Assembly: GCA_033980235.1 (NCBI GenBank)
Contig: CM067070.1
Location: forward strand, 26,132,627-26,196,626
DNA: 64,000 bases
Source: Diadema setosum
Taxonomy: Eukaryota; Echinodermata; Echinoidea; Diadematoida; Diadematidae
Direction: 5' to 3'
The notes below the pieces were generated by a model that was not told the origin of the DNA, did no database searches, and was given only the letters and a program-made list of their open reading frames with translations. Below, piece after piece: positions 48,154 to 60,173 of this stretch. Each line of letters opens with the position of its first letter. Position 1 is the first letter of the stretch. The position numbers and the translations under genes were made by a program.

Positions 48154-48170
48154 CTGCGGGACTGAACTTT
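48154..48170. repeat. LINE target-site duplication, 5' side
   Basis: CTGCGGGACTGAACTTT matches 41245-41260 exactly and continues into GTTGAG, the original target flank. It fixes the 5' end of the LINE at 48153. Confidence 0.92.
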
Positions 48171-49265
48171 GTTGAGTCTTCGTGTTTTTCATACATTTTT
48201 ATCGCAGATGGAGAAAGTGTACTTTGGATTCAACCCATGGCCTCTGAGTTCAAAATACAAGGAAAGTATGCAAGAGTGAAAGAAAGATGGGGACGCGAGA
48301 GGAGGAAAACAAGGAAGGAGAACAAAACAACAACATGAGTCTCTCGTCGGCCTATCATCTGATCCCACCTCCCTGATAGCACAAGTGCCCTGTACCAACC
48401 TGCAAATGACCTCAAATCTACATGTATACCAAGTTGAGAAACAGGTGTGTTGCGTCTCAAAGGCTCCACAAGTCTTTTCGTAAACAAGGAGAACGATGAT
48501 GATCATGTTTTTGATTAATGAACCTCATCCTTTACCATCGATTGTAATCGTTACTGGGTTAGTACAAGAGAGCAAAGGATATACATTGTACTTGTAGAGC
48601 CCCCTCCTCGTTCCCATTAGATGGGTAAAATATCTACGATTAAGGGTCATATTTCCCATGAAGCCGGGAGCTGAATGGAGCATGGCACCATGCCGCGGAT
48701 ATTATTTCCGGTCTTTCACGAGAACAAGTAGATTGTAGAGATTTCATCTTTTTAAAGTGTAGGCCTATATAGATCTTGGCAAGATGAATTCTACAGTGTA
48801 ATCTCATTAGTAAATATTCGATGAAAACACAGGACTACATGTAATTTAGCAATGATATACAAAACATCAAATACAACTCTTGGGCAGTGACCTTATTCTG
48901 GAAATACATGTACGTAACATATTGAGGGGATGATTAACCAATGTGGTTACATATTATGATCACTAAGAGATAAAACTGAGTCTCCTTGATTTCATGTACA
49001 GACTAAAGAATTATACTGAACGCTCCTATGTCCAGCCATGGAAGACTTGCGCTATGACGGCGTCTTAGTTTGCTTTACGTATAAATCATAGGTAGACCTA
49101 CTGTGCATGTTGCTATACTGTGACGTCACTCTTTCATGAAAAAATTATGAAACCAAACAATTAGGCCTACATAATTTGCCAAGTTCATATGAATTCATGT
49201 ATTGATGGAACCACTATCGCCATGTTCACCTGATTCCATTCTCTGACGTAGACCTGATCCTGCAC
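48171..49265. other. No gene seen
   Basis: TAGGCCTA at 48760 and 49162. A half-core CACCTCCCTG at about 48366 without a clear duplicate. Confidence 0.5.
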
Positions 49266-49637
49266 TTTATGATACAGTTTCGGTGAGATGGGGCTACAGG
49301 TTTCAAAGTCCAACTTTTTTTATGATGATTTTTTTTTTTTTAGATAATGACCTGTTACGTAATATGACAAAGCATATAATTCTAAAATGAATTCAAAGTC
49401 TATTTGATGAAAATAGGTTTTGAAATGGATGAGATATCCAAAAACAAAGCAAAACAAATCGACCCTAATAAAAGGTGGGTTCCTTGAATATCTAATCCAT
49501 TTCAAAAACCTATTTTCATCAAATCAACTTTGAATTCCTCTTAGAATTGTATGCTACTCATATAAGTGGTTTTGAATTATCTAATGAAAAGTTGAAAGCT
49601 GATTCCATATTCCAACAAAACTATACCATCCCTTCAA
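49266..49637. mobile_element. GGTATAG palindromic MITE, copy 5
   Basis: Left end ATGATACAGTTTCGGTGAG; right end CTATACCATCCCTTC. The right arm has a deletion after AAAGGTGGGTTCC (49473-49485), so the central GATATCTCAG half is missing. Confidence 0.72.
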
Positions 49638-50610
49638 CCCACATAAAGAACCAAACGAACATGTGTTCTGCGTATCGCCAAAGAGGTTCACGTATCATAC
49701 ACCATGCAAGGACATACTGTATACACAAACCTCTTCGGTATCAGTAAGCGGATAATTGCAGGAGGTCACATAATATAGATGACCTATACACATCACTTGC
49801 TTCATGTTGACAATTTACGTCTGGACCTTTTTCGGCAGATAAACCGATGACACCCGGCATGCCAGTAAACATTCAGCAACTGGGTAAAAAGTATGGGGTC
49901 CATACATTCATTCACATGCCTCTCTACATGATGGAAGTAAAACGTTGTTACATACACAGGATGTTTCTGCTACTTGTACATACATTTAGTATGTAGGTCA
50001 AGCCAATGTTTACATTCGCCAATCGACCGAAAACAAGTTATGCACTCTCTACCTGTTAATTCGTTCAGACTCGTCGCAAGTGGAGTTCGTACAAAGTCAA
50101 CAACATTTTGAGCTGCGGGTCTCCAAGGGGGTCATAATGTAACCATAAACAAGCACATACACGTACGTGTCCTTGAAAGTTCAATTTCGCATTGATAAAT
50201 CACCTTTACACAATAGAAAAATGGCAATGAAAATATTAGGGAAGAGACTCCACAGAGTAGTATCCATAATAGGCAGGCCTACAAACTTTGTAGGTCACAA
50301 ATTCATGGACCCATAATGCTATTCCACCCCACTATATAGGGGAATGTCGAGGTCTCTAAACGCGAGTACGAATCCCCATGTCACGCGTGTACATAGAGCC
50401 GTCTGAAACAGTCGCACACATTGCGCTTTTTATGGGGGTATTATTTCAGAATCATTGTCTGTTTCAAGTCGCATACAGGCAATACAGGCGGACAATTAGA
50501 TATGCAGACTTCAAAAAAAAATGATATTAATAATAAAGCAGCCCGCTTCGCACGGAATCCTTCACCGGCTTTGGAAGTGGCGAACAATGAACTTCAAACA
50601 CAGCCATTGT
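49638..50610. other. No gene seen
   Basis: Palindrome ATTCCACCCC ... GGGGAAT near 50321-50345; otherwise plain. Confidence 0.5.
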
Positions 50611-50630
50611 TACGTATCATAGTTTATTGT

Positions 50631-51375
50631 CACCTCGTCTACAGCCACTTTGTCTATTTTCCAATTGGTCTACTGGCATATCGTCTATTACCGATTAGTC
50701 TAATACCCATTTGGTCTACATCTCGTTTTGTCCAGTACCCATATTGTCTAATAGCCACTTTGCCCACTACCCGTATTGTCTAATACCCAACTCGTCTAAG
50801 GAGCATTTCGTCTACAAATCAATTGATCTAATAGTCAAATCGTCTACACTCACAATGTCTATTTGCCATGTCGTCTAATATTTATTTTGTCTACTACTAG
50901 TTAGTCTACTCCCACCTCGTCTACAAGTCATTCAGTCTACATTCACTTTGTCTAGTTATCATATCGTCCAACCCTAGTTTGTCCATACCCAATATGGTCT
51001 ATACCCATCTCGTCTACTCCCAATTGGTCTACTCCCAATTGGTCTACTCCCAACTGGTCTACTGCCAACTGGTCTACTCCCAACTGGTCTACTCCCAATT
51101 GGTCTACTCCCAACTGGTCTACTCCTAATTGGTCTACTCCCAATTGGTCTACTCCCAACTTGTCTACTCCCAACTGGTCTACTCCCAATAGGTCTACTCC
51201 CAATTGGTCTACTCCCAACTTGTCTACTCCCAATTGGTCTATACTCGTCTATACCCAATTGGTGTACTCCCAACTGATATAATTTTACTCTCAACAATTT
51301 ACCCAAACTGATCATTTCCATCTGGTCATGGTAATAATGAATATACCACTTTGTCTAGTGTCCAGTCCGTCTCAC
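50631..51375. repeat. 15-bp tandem array, left (TU-like)
   Basis: Unit close to TACTCCCAACTGGTC. Homogeneous at 50990-51260; the left part (50631-50990) is diverged, keeping only a GTCTA/GTCTAC word per unit. Its left edge, CACCTCGTCTAC, matches in inverse the outer edge of the array at 60468. The pentapeptide-like frame (GVDQL repeats) on the minus strand is an artefact of the 15-bp period. Confidence 0.85.
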
Positions 51376-51645
51376 TGTCATGAACTATTCATATTAAACC
51401 CTGCCCTTGATTAGCACAAAAATCAATATTAGACTATTCTAGTTGTTAATTATTCCGCACATGCTGAATATAAAGACATACTAATCAATATATAGTGAGA
51501 CATGACTATCCAGTCTACATTCTGGCCGTAAAATAACTAAATAATGATAAACTAGCTCAGTTACAATCCTCCATCACAAACGAATTGTCAGTCATACGAA
51601 ACAGAATTACATTCGACCGACCACCCAGTCCACCCGTACCTCCGT

Positions 51646-51776
51646 GCGCATGCATGCCAGTTTGCAGGCACAAACCCTTGTTGGTCGTAAAGGAGTTTGC
51701 GCCAAGACTACTATATGCACCACTTCAGCACTGTCCCATAGGCCCTGTGTTGTAGCTTCTCCCAACAATGGTTTGT
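51646..51776 (-). repeat. SINE-like dispersed repeat, copy 1
   Basis: Inverse of 59986-60100: GGGTTTGTGCCTGCAAACT, ACGACCAACAAG and GGAGAAGCTACAACACAG (read on the minus strand). Ends show inverted ACAAACC-TTGTTGG words. Confidence 0.65.
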
Positions 51777-51811
51777 ACAACCATGGACCTACAGTAGGTC
51801 CATGGTACAAC
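51775..51811. repeat. Micro-palindrome insertion site 3
   Basis: Core CATGGACCTA-CAG-TAGGTCCATG between perfect 7-bp duplicates GTACAAC. Adjoins SINE-like copy 1. Confidence 0.83.
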
Positions 51812-53010
51812 CTTTGGGTCCTTTTCATGTTTATAAGGCGGAGCTTCATTCTGAGAGGATTAGGATTGTCATGGTAACCGTGATTGACATGTCCTATGGG
51901 GGCCTGTCTGGCTGACCCCCACTGAGATAAAGGTCAACCTGAGTAGAAAGCCAGAAGGTGGTTTGAACTGTTATGTAACACCTCGGAATGTACTTTCTAG
52001 AGCAAGAAATGCTCCCTTCTGTTCTGTCTGCAATGAGTGACCACCTCCTTGCATGAGGAACCAAGGAACATATCCCTGCCATTCCCATTCTGTTTATTCG
52101 TTTTCTTCTTTTCTCTCTTTTCAAGCTCTCACTAGATCTTTTTTCTTTCTGTCCGTCTGTCTACTCTTCATAATTACTGAATCATGTCAAGACCAACATG
52201 ATTTTTCCCTCTATTTTCACCTTTCTCTCAATAAATCTCTTTATGAAAGAAATACTAAAACAGGCCTAAATCATTAATTCTCTGTTTTTGTACATTGAAA
52301 ATGCACTCCCCATTTGCATTAAAAGCTCAACAAGTTTGTAGGTGTTTTTTTTTTTTCTATATCAGTCTACCTTACATGTATATTTTTCTTGGCCTCTGGC
52401 GTACCACTTATACAATGTGTCATATAACTCCTTTCATATTTCTATAATATTTCATGAAGGGCTATACATGCCTAAGTCGAGATCTTAATCAAGATTGTAC
52501 CACACTATAACGAGCCTAAACTTTATCTGTTTAAGAAAAAAGATAATAGCTATAAATAAGCTTTTACATTGTATGTGACATTTAATTGTGAATGCGAGTT
52601 TACTTATGCATGTTGCCTGCTTATCACGCATTTCATCAAATTTGCCTTCTTGGAAGTTTGATGATAAATCTACTAAGGCTTATTCATCTACAGTAATAAA
52701 TGACTATACTTTATGATTGGTGACTTTTCCCTTCAGGCCTACGTAATTTCTTGCTCGTGCTATTGCTAATGTGTTGTACATGTACCAAAACAAAATCTCA
52801 ACGAAATACTTGCCATTAGGCCCATAACGAGCTGAGATAAAAGATTAGCTAACCTGGATCAATCCATTCAAGTAAAAATCTGACACCATGCAATGTCAAA
52901 TTTATAATTGTCCTGCATTCAAACTGTTTAGCTGAATTAGTCAATAAATATAGGCGTTCATGTATCTTACAAATATTGTGGATAATATTGTAGAGCTTAA
53001 TAACATAGTT
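51812..53010. other. No gene seen
   Basis: T-rich, nothing coding. Confidence 0.5.
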
Positions 53011-53440
53011 ATGAATTTTTGAAGTTTAAACTTGCTCTTTATCTAACTTTCCTCAAACGGTCACTGATGTTTATTGTTCTAATAATGTTGCTGAATTCTC
53101 TCAATCCACATGTATTTCATTGTGAAATTGACTTTTACGATTTCATCAAAATATTTCTTGCGATTGTTTGATATTTCAATTAAACAGTGTTATAAAGCCA
53201 TGACCACATAACTGTAGTATGTTGTAATTTTTGTAAGAGTAACAGAAAAGAGATTAGATATGTTTTGATGATATCATAAAAGTAATATGTACTGCGCAAG
53301 TTCACGTTGAAATCATGTGGACTGAGAGAATTCAGCAACATTATTAGAACATATCAGTGACAGTTTGAGCAAAATTAGAAAAAGAAAAAGTTATGAATTT
53401 TTGAAGTTTCTATAGCCAGGTCAAAATATCAAGGTCCCAC
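53011..53440. mobile_element. AAGTCC family, head-to-head pair of half copies
   Basis: Two arms with opposite orientation face outward from a centre near 53200: TTATTGTTCTAATAATGTTG CTGAATTCTCTCAATCCAC on the left and its inverse (GAGAGAATTCAGCAACATTA TTAGAAC) on the right. The outer ends are GAATTTTTGAAGTTT on both sides. Compared with 56138-56710 the arrangement is inside-out. Confidence 0.62.
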
Positions 53441-54375
53441 ACATACTGTAATGTGGGCTACATTGCCAAGGAATATACGCCTTTTTTTTTTTTTTTTTTT
53501 TTTACAGAGAATATTACAGTTTAAAGAACAATAGCCTACCTACATTTCTTTCAAAAACAACAGAAGTTCATTGAAATGTAAACAAACAAGCAAAAACGTG
53601 TTGCTCAGAAAATAATGAGAATGTACTGGGGGGGGGGGGGGTCAAAATTTCAAACCAAATATTTTTTCATTATTCTGTTTGATTCCTGTTTGAAAGTATT
53701 CAAATTTTTGAAAAAATAACATTTCAGACCTTAAAGCTGAAGGGTTATTCGTGTAATTTAAGGAAAACCCTGGCACCTGAAGTAAATTTAAGCAAAACTT
53801 TGCTTTCATGAATTGCACCATATTGACAAAACTCTGAAGTCAAACTTCACCATGCAAAGTTTATATGGTTAACAACAATATATAGTTTGTGAATCAAAAC
53901 TATTTGGGGGTTGAATATAAAGTGAATTTTTAAAAAGATACATGAGATTTATAAATTTTTGCTAAAAATACCAATTGACATGTAATTTTTAAGATTTTAA
54001 CTATTTATTGGAGGGCAGGCCAGGTCAAACTCTTACTATAACAAGTCTTTAAGTAGGGCTACCTTCCTATGTAGGTTAAATGAAATTCCAATAATTTCTT
54101 AAAAACTTGGATTTTTCACACATGGATGTTTCGGAGGTGACAGTTAAGATATTAGAATGTTTCCGAGGTGACATTAATATTAACACTCACTTTTTTTTTG
54201 AGAATAAGTGACAATAACACAAAAACTTCTTCTTTTTATCAATGTTTTTAATAATTATAACTCGAGAACAAGAAATTAGCCCCTGTTTCAAGCAGATAGA
54301 CCACACAGAACAAGTGTTTTTTTACACTTCATTAATTAGCATGGGTACCGGTAGTTTGCCTTCCATTTGGACGAA

Positions 54376-54968
54376 GGATGTAAGCTAAATATTGTAATCT
54401 GAAGAAACATGGCATTCCATTTTCTACCTTGAATTGAGATGAGGGTGTAAGATCATTTTAGTAATGTTTCTTTGTTCTCGGAACATTTTATTCCACAACA
54501 CCAGGGAAGAATCACTTCGTTTCGGAGGTGACATTCAATGTTAACATTGTGTTGAAATATTCATTTACAGTAAGAATATGATGGACATAAGCTAGATATT
54601 GTAACCTGAAGAAACATGGCATTCCATTTTCTACCTTGAATTGAAAGGAGGGTGTAAGATCATTTTAGTAATGTTTCTTTGCTCTTAGAACACTTTATTC
54701 CACAACACCAGGGAAGAATAACTTTGTTTCGGAGGTGACATTCAATGTTAACATTGTGTTCAAGTATTCATATAGTATGTCCCCCCCCCCCCCAAAAAAA
54801 AAAAAAAAGAAACATGGCATTCCATTTTCTACCTTAAATTGAAATGAGGGTGTAAGATCATTTTAGTAATGTTTCTTTGCTCTCAGAACATTTTATTCCA
54901 CAACACCAGGGAAGAATAACTTTGTTTCGGAGGTGACATTCAATGTTAACATTGTGTTCAAGTATTCA
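54376..54968 (+). repeat. ~200-bp tandem repeat, three copies
   Basis: AAGAAACATGGCATTCC recurs at about 54402, 54609 and 54807 (periods 207 and 198). Each copy contains GGTGTAAGATCATTTTAG and GTTTCGGAGGTGACA. Copies 2 and 3 end in TAGTATGTCC plus C and A runs, the end of an R family element. Confidence 0.82.
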
Positions 54969-55436
54969 TATAGTATGTCCCCCCCCCCCCCAAAAAAAAA
55001 AAATGCAATTAGACTTTTGCATTGATAGCACCCAATTAAATCAGCTAAATTCTACTTTATTTTAATTATAACATCTTAGCTCTATTTTGCAGAGAGCCCC
55101 AGTCAGTTTTGTTAAGTGATCTCAAAGAAATGTAGATTGTTATAAAGGATGTCAGGAGTCTGATTCTTCCAAGTTCAGCACTTGGATGCTCTTGGAACTG
55201 CATATTAATGTGTAAACACAATATACAGAACTTGGAGGGAAGGGATTCCTCACATGCTCTACAAAAATCCTCAATTCTCTTTGACCTCTGAAGCAAATTG
55301 AATGGGGTTTTCTGTAAGGTGTGGGCAATGAGTTATAGTTTCAATCCCTCAAATTGTATTTTAGAATGATTCACTATCTTTAAAGTTATCGTTGCGGAGG
55401 GTACCACTGTGATTATTTGGTGGGGACATACGGTAT
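54969..55436. mobile_element. R family element, copy 2
   Basis: Left end TATAGTATGTCC followed by C and A runs; right end GGGGACATACGGTAT. Shares with copy 1 GATTCTTCCAAGTT, CAGAACTTGGAGGGAAG and GTGTGGGCAATGAGTTATAG. Orientation is the same. Confidence 0.72.
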
Positions 55437-56137
55437 GAATAGGAAAAGCAAAAATTTGACTTTTGTACGTTTTTGTTTGCAAATAGTTTTATAACCTAGA
55501 TTAATTCAAGGATGTTCATGAATTCTTCATTATCCTTGACAGCCACCATACAAATGTCATAATACTGGTGAAAGGTGTTTGGTTCATCTGGGATAAATTT
55601 TCTATTTACACCAGATTCATTTAAACTGTTGACATTAGTAAAATATATTTTACGTATCTTTCTGAATTGCTTGAAAATTACCTGCAAATCATGCATATTA
55701 ATCACTTTTGAGAGTAAAAAGTATAAGATAAGTAAAACCATTTTGTTGTTTTTGAGGTGACACAACACAGAGACAACCCAACTTCTCAGGTGTTAACTAT
55801 TTAGTGAACATTCATGTCTTTCCACATGGCTTTAATTTTCAAATATAAGCTCTTTTTTTCAGTTCTTACTTGTTATTTTGTTTAATTATTCTCTTTCATT
55901 ATAATGAATACCAGCTCATATTTTGTTTGAGATTGTAATTCATACTAATCTTTAACAGGTTTTTACAGTTTGGTTAAGACAACAGTTTGTGTTTCCCAGC
56001 TGAAGAGAGCAGCATAATGCTTTTCTGTGAACTTGAGGGGAAAATTTGTTTTTGTTCAGTAATTTCCTCCATCAACTTCACGGAAGGTCCCGGACACAAA
56101 CTGGTCTCAAATAAGCCTATAAGGGACCGAAACTGGA
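55437..56137. other. No gene seen
   Basis: A weak GAGGTGACA motif at about 55754; otherwise plain A/T-rich. Confidence 0.5.
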
Positions 56138-56710
56138 AAAGGACAAGTTCACCTCAATAGACATGAGGGCTGAGTAAATACAGCAATATTAGTAAAACAC
56201 ATCAGTGAGAGTTTGAGGAAAGTAAGGCAATCCGTTCCAGAGTTATGGATTTTTTAAGTTTCTGCTCAGTCAATGCTGAATGAGAAGACTTCTATACATG
56301 TAGCTTGTGATGTCACATGTATACGAGGATATAGAGAAAGTATCAAGAAAATTCAACATACTGTATTTTCACTTTTCTTGCATAACAAAAGAACACATGA
56401 CTTCTCTCTTTTAGAAGGCAGGATGAATAATATTGCCTTAAAATACATCAGTAGCAAGTTGAAGAAATGTGAACTTTTTTCAAAAAGTAAAATTTTGTGA
56501 AATTCATTATATTTTCCTTATATCGTTGTACACATGTGACATCATACACTGTCATAGTCGTCTCATCCAGCAGTGATTGCGAAGATACGTAAAAAACCCA
56601 TAACTTTTGAATGGATTGTCCAATTTCCCCAAAACTTTCAATAATGTGTTCTACTAATGTTGTTGCATTCACTCAATCCACATGTATATGAAGGTGGACT
56701 TGTCCTTTAA
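56138..56710. mobile_element. AAGTCC palindromic element, complete copy
   Basis: A long imperfect palindrome with no coding. The left arm opens GGACAAGTTCACC and contains GAGTAAATACAGCAAT and AACACATCAGTGAGAG; the right arm is its inverse, ending GGTGGACTTGTCCTTTAA. The arms meet near 56420. A fold-back MITE with TTAA-AGG type ends. Confidence 0.78.
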
Positions 56711-58315
56711 GAAACCATTTTCTTTTCCTTGAAATTCCAGTACTAAAAGCCAAATTCTAAGATAAAACATAATAACAAAACAAGGTAAACACCTCATCAA
56801 AATTATATTGAGATAGAACTACAAATCTTGTTTTTGGATCTTTCCCTTTCCAGTCCTGGGGACTTGTTCCTCTGTTCACTTTAGTTGTCACATAACTTCA
56901 ATAATCGTAAAAAATACAACATTTGTCATAAACAGTTGGTTCAACTTGGAAAATGTAATAATTATTGTCATATTAAAAAAAAATCACATAATTTTGTTTA
57001 TGACTATACCACGTTGTACATGGAAAAACAACAACTAAGAATTCAAGAACAAGTGGTGCACCAGCTATAGGCATGTGGCCTTTTTGTGGAGTGTGATTAT
57101 TTGATAATTTTTTTTTTTTTTTACATTGTTTTTTTTAGATTGTGGACTAGGGCATGCATGAACTGCCACATGTATCACTTTGGTATCGAGGGAATTCTGG
57201 TGAGCTATGTATACAAAAGTCACTTCTGTTGTGATGATTTTGTAGATATTAAATGTATTAGAAAATATTGATAGATAGTGAAAAGGAACTGAAGTCTTGC
57301 CTTTCACTATCATATAACAATATGGTGTTAACAAACAATGTCACCTCCGAAACACAAGAAATAGTAACCTACATGGAAAGCTGTGATTGGTAAATCTTCA
57401 CAAATAATTTGCTTGTTGGAAATCAAGCTTCTAAGATGAAAGCATCTATATGTTTACTTAACTAAAGCAGGAGAATTGATATTGATTACAATGTTATATA
57501 TACAACAGATGGGTGTATTTTGTGCATTCTCATTGTTAAAAAGAGTGAAAAAATGTAAATTTGCCCTAAAACGTGCTGTCTAGTAATACAAAAAAGAGTG
57601 AGAGTGTGTTAGTTGATTTCTCCACTTTGAGACTTATGTTACTAAAATAAATGAAACCATTGGTGTACATGATATGGTTTCTCTTCAACAGAAATGAGCA
57701 AAAAATCTTGTTAACAGTGTTTTGTCACCTCCGAAACAGTAATTCTTAGTTTTTATTAGATCTTTTATTAATCTCTAGAAAATTCTCATTTCCTGTTGCC
57801 ATATTACTATTTTCATCCAAAAGAGATTCCTGTCAATTGGACAGAATCAAACAAAATTGCTTTGTCTTCGAGAAATTATCAAATATAATATGCTTGTTGT
57901 TTCGGAGGTGACAATTGTTTCGGAGGTGACAAGTGTTAACGGAAAATTGTAAATTGCTCCGAAATGAAAACAACAGGCTATATTTCTACTACCTTCCTTC
58001 AGAGATAATGTGAGGGGATATGTTACATTTTTGCCAATGTAATGTATAACCGATGTCAAGAATTAAAAAAAATCAAATACATAAATCTGTTGTCTCGGAG
58101 GTGACAGAAATGTTAACGGAAAAGTTACATAAATTTATAAATGCTCACCAAAAAATGATAAACTATTTGAATTAAATAATCTTTGGATCAAAGTTAAGTC
58201 AGATTGATTACTATTCTGTTTTGATGGAAATTAGCAAAGTTGAATTTCATAATTGTGAACAAGAGCTAACTCAAAAGAGGGGTTAATTGTTAACGGAAAA
58301 TGTCACCTCCGAAAC

Positions 58316-59221
58316 ATAAAGTTTGGACAATTTCAGTCTTTAAAGAAGACAAAGCAGAACCTGGTAAACATAATAGTTCTTAATGTTGGATACCTGTCTA
58401 TCACAAGAACAAAAATAATGAAAAGGAATAAACAATTTAATATGCTAGCTCTGACAAAAATACTATGTCAGAGTGAGTACACCAAAAGTGTTGGATTTCA
58501 AGCATGTAAGTGCCTGCCACATCTGAAAGAAAAAGAGAGGAAAGTTCATTAAGGTACCCAAGGTAGACACTATGGGTGGTAAGTTTATGAGAAAAAATAA
58601 TGCATATCTGTCAGTGTATAAGAAAGTTATACACCAATTAGTGCAAACACTGTGTTTTACACCACTGATTGTAAAAATGGCCAACCAGCAAATGATTTTA
58701 ACTAGTATAGAATAGAGAATTGCAATCAATTGCAAGTTATGATCAACTGCAGCATCCAGGAGATTTTACATTGATATCTATCAGTATCACAAGTCTTAAA
58801 AGATGTATGGATACATTCACTTTAGAAATGTATTGTTTTATCAGACCAATAAATAGGGAGGAATTTACCAAGAGTGAATTTGAAACACTGTCGGAACTTA
58901 CATAAGGAGAGAGATCAAACTAGGGAGAGAAGTTATACAGAAGACCATCTCTGACTCCACTTATTAAAAATTCCTCATAGAAGTAGAAAACCTCTTAGAA
59001 GTAAAATGTGTTTCTGGGACTGGTTCCTGCATAGGCACAAGAACTGTTCTTTGCTTTTCGGCATTGATTTTTCCAAAATTAAGGTTTCATTCAGAACCTA
59101 CACATAATGATATTAAAGGGTATTAGTTTTAGATTGTTATATAGGCCTAGGTTGGTACATTTACAATGAACCTAGGTTTGTGTTTACAGTATACCAGCGA
59201 GAAAAAGAAAAAATGTAGGTG
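58316..59221. other. No gene seen
   Basis: TAGGCCTA at 59142. No supported frame. Confidence 0.5.
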
Positions 59222-59575
59222 TTAAAGGATTGTAGTTTTGGTTGAGATGGTGATTCAGCTTTTGACTTTTTGCAAGATAGAAACTACTCGACATACTATT
59301 ATCAAACAGGAGTTAAAATTCTATTTGATGAAAGTCAGATTTGGAAATATCCAAAAACAAAGTAAAGCAAAATGATCCATATACAAGAAAATTCCCACAT
59401 TTCATTAGGACCACTTTGTTTTGGGATATCTCAACCATCTCAAATTTGATTTTCGTCAAACAAAATTTACTTCCTCGTAATACAATAGTATGTAGGCCTA
59501 TGCTTTTGATAGTCATATAAGGGGAATCTCATTAATTGTTACAAAAAGTTGAAACATGCCTTGAAATCTTGTTCA
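59222..59575. mobile_element. GGTATAG palindromic MITE, copy 6
   Basis: Left end TTAAAGGATTGTAGTTTTGG. The centre keeps GATATCTCAACCATC and CAAATTTGATTTTCGTCAAA; the far right end is decayed. Confidence 0.68.
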
Positions 59576-59985
59576 GAAAATAAATAATGCCCCCAAATAT
59601 CTCATTACATTTTAGTCATTTCATGGTTTACACGTGAATGAATCCACATTATTATGTCTGCATATGTTACTCCATGGTTTACAGAAGAGCCAGATACTGT
59701 ATAAGGGGGAAAGGTGATTGTACTGACTACTGTACTGACTACTGTCACCTGTACCCCTTGGAATTTGGTGCACTGGTATCCATGGAGGAAGGGTTGTCTG
59801 ACCAGTGTTGTTTTTATTTCACCCATGGACTGGTGATATCTGCCTAATCTGTTTCCCTAATTATCCAGTTATTGGGTGTTGCCAGGCAAGTCCCAATAGA
59901 TGGTGATGGACATTGGAAAGCAACTAATCACATGGGTAGAGGGTGGAGTTTGATTTTCACCGTGAGAAACTGTTTTTAGAAGTCT

Positions 59986-60100
59986 GTAGAAACCTTTGTT
60001 GGGAGAGGCTGTAGTGCAGTGGTGCGTGTATTAGTCTTAGCAAATGCAGACTCCTAATACGACCAACAAGGGTTTGTGCCTGCAAACTACATGCATGCAG
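59986..60100 (+). repeat. SINE-like dispersed repeat, copy 2
   Basis: Contains TAGTGCAGTGG (60012-60022), fitting the pol III A box TRGYNNANNNG, and GGTTTGTGCC (60071-60080), a weak B box with two mismatches. Ends are inverted ACAAACC-TTGTTGG. May be a tRNA-derived SINE. Copy 1 does not keep the A box exactly. Confidence 0.55.
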
Positions 60101-60173
60101 CGATCTTGGCGGGATCCCGAATGAGGAATTATCGAGTAATTTGATTTTCATTGCGTTTGGTACACTAGTGAAG

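Larger units (their letters stand above)
54128..58315. repeat. Cluster of eleven GTTTCGGAGGTGACA motifs
   Basis: Plus orientation at 54128, 54159 (one or two changes), 54519, 54726, 54924, 57899, 57917, 58092 (one change). Minus orientation at 57339, 57723, 58301. Most are followed within a few bases by GTTAAC, or by GTTAACGGAAAA. A weaker copy is near 55748. No coding seen. Confidence 0.8.

Noticed and set aside
48350..48381. Half core CCCACCTCCCTG near CTATCA / TGATAG
   Set aside because: Flanks are inverted rather than direct copies; not a target duplication.
50952..51321. Open frames of repeated GVDQL / GSRPI pentapeptides
   Set aside because: They come from the 15-bp tandem unit, which is open in several frames; no start context or neighbouring coding sequence.
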